Shown in pieces: positions 28,701 to 35,280 of a stretch of DNA of 64,000 nt. The notes beneath the pieces were generated by a model. That model was given only the letters and a program-made list of their open reading frames with translations, was not told the origin of the DNA and made no database searches. Every line of letters begins with the position of its first letter. Position 1 is the first letter of the stretch. The position numbers were made by a program, and so were the translations under genes. The stretch lies in contig NZ_JAKNQH010000008.1 in NCBI RefSeq assembly GCF_022662305.1, positions 62,001 through 126,000 of the forward strand, in the 5' to 3' direction. The stretch comes from Sphingomonas sp. BAUL-RG-20F-R05-02 (lineage in GTDB: Bacteria > Pseudomonadota > Alphaproteobacteria > Sphingomonadales > Sphingomonadaceae).

Positions 28701-31535
28701 GTTTATCTAACCCCCGGCTATTGGGTCATGGAGGGGCAAGCATGGTGCTCGTCTGGCACATTCGCTGGCGCTGGTATGTATGTCGATAACCTCGCGCTGC
28801 TGAACTTCTCGACTGTCCCAGATAGCAATAACACGACAGGTGCCGGCGGTCTCGGTGTCCGTAACTGGTCATTTATGATCCAGACCGCATTCACTGGTAA
28901 CGCAGTTCTCTACCTAATGACCAACTGGAGCAGCTTCGGAACCACATCGGCCAAAACACTGCATTGGCTAAAATGCGGCATCCGTCCTGCGACCGATGGC
29001 GAGATTAAAGCACAGAAGGCGGATGCGACCCTCAACAATCCGGGTGGCATCGTCGCTCGTATGGGCACTGAGGAGACGACCCGTGCAAGCGCAGACACGG
29101 CTCTAGCAAATCGCGCAACGTCTCTTGAGAGCACGGTCAACACTCCGACAACCGGCCTTTCGGCTCGCATGAGCACGGAGGAGACGACACGCGCTAACGC
29201 AGATACGGCATTGTCTAATCGCGCTACCAATCTGGAAAGCACCGTCAATAATGGTACCAGTGGTGTAGCTGCAACCTATGCGCGCATTGGTGCAGAGGAA
29301 ACCACCCGAGCGAACGCCGTTAGCGCCGTTGCGAACCGCACCTCCACGCTGGAAACACGCGCGGGCAACAGCACGAACTTCACAAACGCAAACCCGACAT
29401 TCGCGGCTTGGCAGGACGGTGCAGCTTTCCCCGCACAATGGAGCACTTGGCAGGGCGGCACAGTCTCGCGTGAAGCGGTCAACTTCACCTCAGGGGGCTA
29501 TGCGGCTTACCAGAACGTACCAAATGCCGATCAGGGTTTTTGCACTCAGTTCTACGTTACGGCGGGTTATTGGGTCTATGAAGCAAGCGTCTGGTGCTCA
29601 ACCGGCACGTTCCAAGGTGCGGGCCTTTACGCGGATAATCTGCCCGGTCTGAACTTCTCAACCGTTCCTGACATCAACAATGTGACGGGTGTTGGTAGCA
29701 CCGGCATTCGCAATTGGTCGTATTTGGTCCAGACTACCTACACCGGCCAGATCAACCTCTACGCTATGGGCAATTGGGCGAGCTTCGGCACAACGTCTGG
29801 CAAGGTACTCCACTGGCTTAAGGCGGGCATCCGCCCTGCGTCTTCCGCAGAAGTCCTCGCGCTTAAAGCGGACGCCACTCTCAACAATGCGGGCGGCATC
29901 GTTGCTCGTATGGGCACGGAGGAAACCACGCGAGCAAACGCGGACAGCGCACTAGCGAACCGCGCAAGCACTCTGGAAAGCAATTTCACAAAGCTGCTTC
30001 CTGCGCCAAACCTGCTTGGCCCTCTCAACGATTGGACCGGCCCCGGCTCGTTTATCACCAACGGCTATTGGGGTCCGACATTCCAGTGGGGCGGCCAAAG
30101 CGGTGATTTTGAGCAGCTATTCGCACAAAGCCCGCGCGTTTACCTGCCCGGCAACGCGACCTTCACTCTAAGCTGCGATCTACTCGCTGCGGGTGGTGCG
30201 ACCGTTTACGCAAGCATGGATGTTATCGGCTACGACGCCAATAACAATCTCGTCCTAGATAGCCCGAATACCAATAGTCTTACAAATGCTGACTTCTCAG
30301 ATGCTCGCGGTATTGGCGCAATCGCTGTTACATTCAACACGCCATCCAATCTCGCATACGCTTACGTTCGCCTACTTGGTAACGCGAGGAACGTAGCGCG
30401 TGCAGACATCGGTTGTAGGAAGGTCAAGCTAGAGCGTTCGCCATCGGCAACGGCTTACAGTAACGACATGGCTGTCACGATCGTCAATTCCTCGATCAAG
30501 GATGAGGCGACCACTCGTTCCAGCAATGACGGCGCGCTATCAAATCGCATCGGCACGCTGGAAGCGAGTATCTACACAGGCGGCACCGGCCTTGCTGCTC
30601 GCATGAGCACAGAAGAAAATGCGCGAGCGAACGCAGACGGTGCGCTGGCTTCTCGCACAGGCACGCTGGAGGCCAGTGTAAGCACAGGCGGCAATTTGCT
30701 CACGTCGAGCAACTTCAATAGCGGTTCTGCTGGTTGGGGCGCTGCCTACACCAACGCTTCGTTCTCGGCTGGTATCAACATCGCGGGTGACGATTGGCAC
30801 CCCGCAAACGAAAACGCATTGTCATTCACGCAGAATAACAACGACGGTGGGCAGTACGGATACTGGTACAGTGATCTTATTCCGGTCAATCAGGGGCAGT
30901 GGTATCAGGTCTCCTGCTACGTTGCGAGCCATCGCGCCGATAGCGGCATCGGCTATGAGTTCTGGAACTACAACGGCCAGACGCTCCTCGCCAGCACCCA
31001 ACCAGTTCGTATCTCTCGCGGCAGCAATGCCAACGGCGGCAAAGACCTGAATAGCTGGGACAGGGTTTACTTCAACGTCCAAGCCGCAGGCCCGCTGATG
31101 AAGGCGCAGCTTTGGAAGTGGGGAACGAACGGCGGTAACAATGACAGTTACGCTTGGTTTGTTCGTCCGCAGATTTGCGCCGTGGCAAATGGCAATGCGC
31201 CCTACAATCCTTATTCGCCAGCAAGCGGCTCCGCGCAGTTGGGTAACACCACTGCTCGCGTAGCTACATCGGAAGCTGCAATCAGCAACCTGAACGGACG
31301 CGCTGCGGCTTACTGGCAGGTTCAGACGGTAGCGGGCAACAACCGTGCTCAGCTTACCGTTCGTGCAGATGCAAATGGCGGTGCGGGCGTGGACATCGTG
31401 GGCGATGTGAACTTCTCCGGTAACTTGAACATCGGCGCTGATAGCGGAGGCAATCGCACAAAGATCACCAATCAGAACTATCAGGTCTTCGATGGCAACG
31501 GAGTGCGTCGTGTCGCGCTCGGGCTGGGCTTCTAA
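25767..31535 (+). CDS. Tail hub and fibre protein with duplicated sugar-binding-like modules
   Basis: A 1922-residue protein, the largest in the prophage. Residues 1 to about 375 form a hub-like beta domain; about 375-680 is helical (Ala-rich, coiled coil). Then come modules in mirror order: A (about 685-853, NPNLLGPINEWTG), B (about 907-1099, SRAGNSSNYANPNANFTAWP), B' (about 1194-1381) and A' (about 1411-1580), joined by repeated ETTRANADTALANRATTLES-like linkers, and a third carbohydrate-binding-like module (about 1641-1820). The end holds AYWQVQ and a short intramolecular-chaperone-like or adhesin tip (GDVNFSGNLNIG). It is expected to be the receptor-binding fibre. It couples to the next gene by TAATG. 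Confidence 0.8.
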   Translation: MGNMLIEVAPLLNGVTKTVWMSSAGNYDASGTLLNNLQWLPVITQQPTRDISLSSDGVLDTITVSYGAVNFWMAPDFSNEVWSSYEWVGALARIYVGNAGDPFTAYTQIFEGSVSSLERDGITATMQLLGPDASLDRNILSLTYGGTGGADGPPSLAGKLKPMAFGQCLTVEPVLVDQAHWIYQVHGYGAVSALNVYDFAIALDPAKRKADQASYSDLAALTLIPGEWATCLAQGLFRLGATPTTKISADVTVGGSTVATIVPAILAVAGVPAAKVGDFSAFSSAGWCLYQTEQATVGDLARAVLQQAGGYLIADGTGKWRCGDYFAPQAAVTLTPDSTSMPLVQSYKELPSAAPIYKASIGYSRCWNVHSDSDVSPALRDLSDANAANAAALKALQDNAAQTASDAQAAKARLDSIEADGVLDRSEKAEVIAEFSTETAQQTGLQNQTTNVDVTSEKANLASAYAALKAYLEGLSPAYTDSTQNTTIDRATFNTKWGNYWLAKQTLVNKLAGLGSTTANWGGVTGTGKPADNADVTSQNTAKDTAAVGGVAASTVVGAIKDSSGNVVGVQALKDATAAAASTAATARTEAAQVRTDLTPSVSQAQSDATAAKTDAAKARTDLASEVSRAQGAEGTLTTNLASVKQTADKATTSISDEILARTTADSSLANRTTTLESGFTKLNDNPNLLGPINEWTGAVTYFANQVWGPIIAWSGTLPDHEEVFATSPRVTLQASTTYTLSCDLQGAGGATVYSNMDVVCYDASGNMLLDGPNTNSITNQDFSDSRGIGAVAITFTTPANTSYGIVRLVGNARNVTLAYIGARKVKLERGSAATIYNDAMALPIVNASLKTEATTRATADTAISNRTTTLESTVNNATTGLAATTARIATEETTRSNADTALANRAYTLESRAGNSSNYANPNANFTAWPDGGAIPAQWSFWSNRGTFTRENSQFTNGNYLLGHAVTDGNDAGLATTVYLTPGYWVMEGQAWCSSGTFAGAGMYVDNLALLNFSTVPDSNNTTGAGGLGVRNWSFMIQTAFTGNAVLYLMTNWSSFGTTSAKTLHWLKCGIRPATDGEIKAQKADATLNNPGGIVARMGTEETTRASADTALANRATSLESTVNTPTTGLSARMSTEETTRANADTALSNRATNLESTVNNGTSGVAATYARIGAEETTRANAVSAVANRTSTLETRAGNSTNFTNANPTFAAWQDGAAFPAQWSTWQGGTVSREAVNFTSGGYAAYQNVPNADQGFCTQFYVTAGYWVYEASVWCSTGTFQGAGLYADNLPGLNFSTVPDINNVTGVGSTGIRNWSYLVQTTYTGQINLYAMGNWASFGTTSGKVLHWLKAGIRPASSAEVLALKADATLNNAGGIVARMGTEETTRANADSALANRASTLESNFTKLLPAPNLLGPLNDWTGPGSFITNGYWGPTFQWGGQSGDFEQLFAQSPRVYLPGNATFTLSCDLLAAGGATVYASMDVIGYDANNNLVLDSPNTNSLTNADFSDARGIGAIAVTFNTPSNLAYAYVRLLGNARNVARADIGCRKVKLERSPSATAYSNDMAVTIVNSSIKDEATTRSSNDGALSNRIGTLEASIYTGGTGLAARMSTEENARANADGALASRTGTLEASVSTGGNLLTSSNFNSGSAGWGAAYTNASFSAGINIAGDDWHPANENALSFTQNNNDGGQYGYWYSDLIPVNQGQWYQVSCYVASHRADSGIGYEFWNYNGQTLLASTQPVRISRGSNANGGKDLNSWDRVYFNVQAAGPLMKAQLWKWGTNGGNNDSYAWFVRPQICAVANGNAPYNPYSPASGSAQLGNTTARVATSEAAISNLNGRAAAYWQVQTVAGNNRAQLTVRADANGGAGVDIVGDVNFSGNLNIGADSGGNRTKITNQNYQVFDGNGVRRVALGLGF

Positions 31536-31897
31536 TGGCAGACGGCCTACAAGTCTGGGATGGTAGCGGCACTACCATGTTTGATGCGACCACGCAGGTT
31601 GTGAAGTTCCTCGGAACCATCACAATCGGCTGGTCTCCGAGTGGTGCAAACTACACAGGGGACGCACGCTCCGGATCATTGAGCGATGGCCGTTTCACGC
31701 AATACGGGGGGCACGTTCCCTTCTTTGCGCGTATCGACGGCGGCTATGCGAACGATTATTCGGACGCGCAGTGGAGTTTCAGCGGTAACACACTGACTTG
31801 GACGTATCCGCTTGCTGATCCCAAATATGTCACGCTCAACGGCACGACCTATCCGGCGGCGCGACCCGTTCAGACGATTATCTACGGTATCAGGTAA
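31535..31897 (+). CDS. Small tail-tip protein, paralogue of the next gene at its N-terminus
   Basis: A 120-residue protein beginning MADGLQVWDGSGTTMFD, a layout seen in many small phage tail-tip proteins and shared with the next gene (MTDGIQINDANGKLQFN). The rest is beta-rich (TITIGWSPSGANYTG) and ends YGIR. Translation is coupled to the fibre gene. Probably decorates or extends the fibre; the exact role is unknown. Confidence 0.6.
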   Translation: MADGLQVWDGSGTTMFDATTQVVKFLGTITIGWSPSGANYTGDARSGSLSDGRFTQYGGHVPFFARIDGGYANDYSDAQWSFSGNTLTWTYPLADPKYVTLNGTTYPAARPVQTIIYGIR

Positions 31898-31904
31898 GTA
31901 TCTG

Positions 31905-32672
31905 ATGACCGATGGTATTCAGATAAACGACGCAAACGGCAAACTCCAGTTCAATGGGGAAATGCAGACCTATGCCTTGCGCTTAACCGGCACGGCTTAC
32001 GTCGAGAGCAGGGCCATCGGCAACACTTGCCCGACCAGCGTGCTCATCCCTACGACCGACACCTACAGCAACGCTCTCATCGCCCTGGGCAATGGTAACG
32101 GCTACGCGGCTGCTTATGCGGGCCGCTACAACAACCAACGCATCTACGCCACCAACAGCGCTCCAGCGGGAACGCCCTTCGACTACTACATTTTTGAGCG
32201 CAGCAACCTCATCCCGGCGACCAACTTCGGCTTGGAGGTTCGGAACGCCAACAATGAGATTACCTTTTCCAGCAATCAGCGGGTAATGAGCATCCCGACG
32301 ATCTTGGGCAATCCCGGCCTTACCGATGGTGGTAGCCCGAGTGCAACTTATGGCGGGCGCACGCTGGCTTATTGTCAGGCGAACTTCGCAGGGCACACGC
32401 GCAAGGGTGGCGTCCTTTACAGCAACAGCAACGGTGGTCCGCTCATAGCGGACGGCACCGGTCCGTGGTGGCGCTACTCGCAGGACGGCAAAGTGTATGG
32501 CGCAGTCGTGTCGAACAATCGCCAGACAGTGACTACCAAGCAGATTAGCTGGAGCGATGTTCAGGTGCGTGCTCAGACAGCTAATCAACCATTGCCCGAC
32601 GATGTTACGCGAGACGTTGTGATGTTCGTTGTTGACGTGACGGGCATCCCCATCGGCCAACAATTCTTCTAA
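31905..32672 (+). CDS. Tail-tip protein of unknown fold
   Basis: A 255-residue protein with the MTDGIQINDANGKLQFN start shared with its neighbour, a central Gly/Asn/Tyr-rich beta region and a C-terminal VMFVVDVTGIPIGQQFF. The ATG at 31905 begins this conserved start and lies seven bases after the stop of the previous gene. Last clear gene of the tail operon. It may be a receptor-binding tip. Confidence 0.6.
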   Translation: MTDGIQINDANGKLQFNGEMQTYALRLTGTAYVESRAIGNTCPTSVLIPTTDTYSNALIALGNGNGYAAAYAGRYNNQRIYATNSAPAGTPFDYYIFERSNLIPATNFGLEVRNANNEITFSSNQRVMSIPTILGNPGLTDGGSPSATYGGRTLAYCQANFAGHTRKGGVLYSNSNGGPLIADGTGPWWRYSQDGKVYGAVVSNNRQTVTTKQISWSDVQVRAQTANQPLPDDVTRDVVMFVVDVTGIPIGQQFF

Positions 32673-32713
32673 ACCGCTTAAATAGGCGACTAACAATAAG
32701 AGGGAGAACCCCC

Positions 32714-33052
32714 ATGCCTACAGAGACTATTACCGACGATCAGGCAGCAGCGCTGCGCGAACAGCTTGCTCTTTATGAACGTCAGAAAGCCTATCAAGCG
32801 GCTCTTGCTCGCAATGCCCTCTGCCTCGTGCTCAAACCGATCGTAGAAAGCGAAGAGTTCATCGACCTGCACCAGAAGATCAGCGACATCAGAGATAACG
32901 GACCCAAGGACGATATGTTCTTCGGCATCCCTCTGGATGCGATCTTTAACGGCATGACCGGCCTTGGCATTCAGGTGGCAAACTGGACTGCACCCGTCGA
33001 TCCAAACGCACCGGTCGCTCCACTAGTAGTGGAGGGCAGCACCAATGAATAA
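32714..33052 (+). CDS. Unknown small phage protein
   Basis: A 112-residue protein with a good ribosome site (AGAGGGAG). The N-terminal half is helical (DDQAAALREQLALYERQKAYQ), and the end is Pro/Val-rich and flexible. Its last codons overlap the start of the next gene, so the genes at 32714, 33045 and 33356 form a coupled group that sits where lysis genes often lie. No family recognised. Confidence 0.6.
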   Translation: MPTETITDDQAAALREQLALYERQKAYQAALARNALCLVLKPIVESEEFIDLHQKISDIRDNGPKDDMFFGIPLDAIFNGMTGLGIQVANWTAPVDPNAPVAPLVVEGSTNE

Positions 33053-33359
33053 GGATCAGGAAGCAGCCGCACACGCCGCAGCAGATGCGGTTCTAGCTGG
33101 CCGCGCGACTGCTTACTGGCAGGTTCAGCCTAAAGCTGGCGAGAACAGGGCGGAACTGACTGTCACCGCCGACAAGCCTGAGATTGCCGAGCAACCATCG
33201 TTCTTTAAGGATGTGCTAAACGGGGTCGTGGGCATCGCTAAGACGATCTGGCACGTTCCGGCAGCACAGGGCGCAATCGCTACGCTGGTGGTGCGTGCGG
33301 GCGTTCCTGCGACGGTCGTGGCCGTCCTCGTCCCGATCATCGACGCGCTGGTGAAATGA
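33045..33359 (+). CDS. Small membrane protein carrying a segment shared with the tail fibre
   Basis: A 104-residue protein. Residues about 19-45 (GRATAYWQVQPKAGENRAEL) repeat a stretch near the end of the fibre protein (GRAAAYWQVQTVAGNNRAQL). The C-terminal 40 residues are hydrophobic (AIATLVVRAGVPATVVAVLV) and probably span the membrane once. Position after the tail genes and before a second membrane protein suggests a holin-like or fibre-associated role; neither is shown by a family motif. Confidence 0.6.
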   Translation: MNKDQEAAAHAAADAVLAGRATAYWQVQPKAGENRAELTVTADKPEIAEQPSFFKDVLNGVVGIAKTIWHVPAAQGAIATLVVRAGVPATVVAVLVPIIDALVK

Positions 33360-33874
33360 TGAGCGATCCCGCAACCCTTGTCGACATCGCCGGGATGAAC
33401 ATCACGGCTGGTTCCCTAGGCATTATGCTGACGGGGATCGGCGGTGCCATCACGTTCTGGTTCAAGCTGAAATCTGAGGGTCGCGAGACACGTAAGGAGC
33501 AGGCAGCAGCGCGCGCCGTCGCGGAGAAGGCGCTTAATACGCGCCTTCATCCTATCGAGGTCGCGATCAGCACGTTCAAGAGCAAAGAGGAGCTGGCGGA
33601 TGACCGCGCAGCAATCCTTCGCGACATCGACGATATTCATCATGATCTAAAAAACGAGCGCAGCCGTGTTGATGCCCTCGACACCAAGAGGCAGGAGAGC
33701 GACCGTTGGCCAGCAAAGGTCGATCTTACGATTGCGAACATCGAGAAGGGTCAGGCTCGCATCGAGATTTCGATCAAGGAGAACCACAAGGAAACGCTGG
33801 AGCAGATGAAGGCTTGGGCCGAGCAGTTCAGCGCCAGCATCCGCGAGGTCAGGGACGTGAAGCCTCGCACTTGA
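33356..33874 (+). CDS. Membrane-anchored coiled-coil protein
   Basis: A 172-residue protein with one membrane segment near the N-terminus (residues about 17-38, ITAGSLGIMLTGIGGAITFW) and a long charged coiled coil after it (DDIHHDLKNERSRVDALDTK, VDLTIANIEKGQARIEISIK). The ATG overlaps the previous stop (ATGA). Such N-anchored coiled coils after tail genes are seen as spanin- or holin-like proteins in some phages; I cannot confirm this. No endolysin gene lies nearby. Confidence 0.6.
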   Translation: MMSDPATLVDIAGMNITAGSLGIMLTGIGGAITFWFKLKSEGRETRKEQAAARAVAEKALNTRLHPIEVAISTFKSKEELADDRAAILRDIDDIHHDLKNERSRVDALDTKRQESDRWPAKVDLTIANIEKGQARIEISIKENHKETLEQMKAWAEQFSASIREVRDVKPRT

Positions 33875-34045
33875 AGCGCTCGATCCTGCATCCTAGGTAA
33901 TGCGCCTACGGGTTTCACCCGCAACAGGCTCGCCACTGCTGGCAGTGGGGCAGTCCTTGGCTGGGAACTGATCGCCCATCACGTTACCGTCCACGCCGCT
34001 TTTCACATCGCATTCGGGTTTGTCCCGAAGATCGGAGAATGGCTT

Positions 34046-34159
34046 ATGGAAAAGGTAGCTGACATGGCAAAATCAATGACGACGATTTGGAATACCTACT
34101 CATCGGAAATCAAAGAGCTTTCACTCTCGGTGCTGGTAACAGCGGCTGCAACAATCTGA
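34046..34159 (+). CDS. Small peptide, possible end of a broken gene
   Basis: A 37-residue frame (MEKVADMAKSMTTIW start) with GGAG eight bases upstream, ending one base before a terminator. The same frame is open back to 33886 without a start codon and reads like a natural protein (GSGAVLGWELIAHH, FHIAFGFVPKIGEW), so this may be either a micro-protein or the tail of a gene that lost its start. Confidence 0.4.
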   Translation: MEKVADMAKSMTTIWNTYSSEIKELSLSVLVTAAATI

Positions 34160-34185
34160 GGCCCCGGCGTTGTCCGGGGCCTTTT
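34160..34185 (+). terminator. Rho-independent terminator, end of the late operon
   Basis: GGCCCCGG-CGTTGT-CCGGGGCC is a perfect 8-bp stem followed by TTTT. It ends the long plus-strand late unit that starts near the portal. Confidence 0.88.
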
Positions 34186-34325
34186 GCAATTACGACCGCG
34201 CTCATCTGGGACGAATGGGCCTAGGGCAAACAGTGGCGCGGCTGCTTTATGGTTTCTGCGCGGCGGAAATCACAGGGCTTTGCCTCGCAAGTCGTGAATA
34301 AGTGGGTTTTGGCCGGGGTTTCCGC

Positions 34326-34355
34326 TTGGGGGTAATCCCGGCGGCGCGGTATTCT
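34326..34355 (+). promoter_or_regulatory. Predicted promoter of a leaderless gene (34362)
   Basis: TTGGGG (34326-34331) and TATTCT (34350-34355) are 18 bases apart, and the ATG is exactly six bases after the -10. There is no ribosome site, so transcription would start at or next to the ATG. Confidence 0.4.
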
Positions 34356-34361
34356 CTCGCC

Positions 34362-34532
34362 ATGCCCATACCCATTCCCAAATCGCGTGCCGCCGATAGG
34401 CGCTTCAAGGAGGTAGAGACCGTCAGGGTTTTCACCTCTGCCGGTCATCCTTGGATCGGTTTTGCGGCACTGGTGCTCCTGCGCGCGCCGCTAATCGTCG
34501 GGGCAGTCCTAGCTATCCGGCATTTCACCTGA
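34362..34532 (+). CDS. Micro-membrane protein with GHPW motif, copy 1
   Basis: A 56-residue protein: a basic N-terminal half, then SAGHPWIGFAALVLLRAP and a hydrophobic end, giving one probable membrane segment. It resembles the protein encoded 337 bases downstream in the motif hPW-hxF and in having the -10 hexamer six bases before the ATG. No family recognised. A single membrane segment with a basic N-tail would suit a toxin-like or holin-like peptide, but that is speculation. Confidence 0.5.
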   Translation: MPIPIPKSRAADRRFKEVETVRVFTSAGHPWIGFAALVLLRAPLIVGAVLAIRHFT

Positions 34533-34662
34533 CAACCGATCTGGGCAAGGCGATGAACGATAGCCCGTCTCAGCCCCGCCATCTGCGACGAACGGGCTGC
34601 GTCCAAAGCCCATAATTCAGGTGTCATCGACACCCTCCGTTTTGGGCCAAGTCAAATCAGCG

Positions 34663-34692
34663 GTGACGTAGCATATTGGCGCGCTGTATGAT
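34663..34692 (+). promoter_or_regulatory. Predicted promoter of a leaderless gene (34699)
   Basis: GTGACG (34663-34668) and TATGAT (34687-34692, five of six consensus bases) are 18 bases apart; the ATG again follows the -10 by exactly six bases with no ribosome site. Confidence 0.5.
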
Positions 34693-34698
34693 GCTGAC

Positions 34699-34896
34699 AT
34701 GCAGCAATATCTCGATCTCATGCGACGTAAGACGGCACGCGACGATGTTGCAATCGTGAAGGATTTCAACGCTCGCGGGCATCCTTGGATGGCTTTCACG
34801 ATCGCGATGGTTTCGCGCATACCTTTTCGCTTCATCTCGACCGTCATCGCGGGACAGACGATTATCGACCACCTACCGATCTGGTCTTGGAGATGA
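34699..34896 (+). CDS. Micro-membrane protein with GHPW motif, copy 2
   Basis: A 65-residue protein whose middle (DFNARGHPWMAFTIAMVSRI) aligns with FTSAGHPWIGFAALVLLRAP in copy 1. The DNA after both stops is also related (CAGCCCCGC with nearby GCCCGT), so a unit of about 340 bases seems to have been duplicated and diverged. One membrane segment is likely. Function unknown. Confidence 0.5.
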   Translation: MQQYLDLMRRKTARDDVAIVKDFNARGHPWMAFTIAMVSRIPFRFISTVIAGQTIIDHLPIWSWR

Positions 34897-35039
34897 TCGA
34901 ACACCCGCTTCAGCCCCGCAGATGCCCGTGCAGCGTCGTTCCGATATTCTCATACATAACGGGACATAGTCTCGTTGCTGGTATCACGGCAGCGTTCGCG
35001 ATACTTTGACACCGCCGTCTATCGGCTATGGAGTTCATT

Positions 35040-35231
35040 ATGCTGAAATCGCTTCTGCTCGCCGTTTCCCTCGTTGGCCTCGCCGCCGCACCCGCAATCG
35101 CCGCGCCCTGCCGTGACGCCAAGGGCAAGTTCGTTAAATGTGCGGATAAAGCAACGGCCAAACCCGTGCGTTGCAAAGACGCCAAGGGCAAGTTCGCGAA
35201 GTGCGGGACAGCGGGCGCGAAAGCAATCTGA
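35040..35231 (+). CDS. Small secreted protein with duplicated CxDAKGKFxKC motif
   Basis: A 63-residue protein with a signal peptide (residues 1 to about 21, ending AIAA). The mature part holds two copies of one unit, CRDAKGKFVKC and CKDAKGKFAKC, each bracketed by Cys, so two small disulfide loops are likely. GGAG seven bases upstream fixes the ATG at 35040; an ATG four codons earlier lies inside that site. A TTGACA is present at 35006-35011 but no good -10 follows. Proteins with this motif are common as unknowns in sphingomonads. Confidence 0.7.
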   Translation: MLKSLLLAVSLVGLAAAPAIAAPCRDAKGKFVKCADKATAKPVRCKDAKGKFAKCGTAGAKAI

Positions 35232-35280
35232 CACGAATGCATTGCAGGGGGCTGCCAGAACAGCCCCCTGCGATTTCCAC

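Noticed and set aside
34445..34633. Minus-strand small frame over the GHPW copy 1 region
   Set aside because: No ribosome site and Arg/Ser-rich shadow composition; the plus frame has a conserved paralogue.
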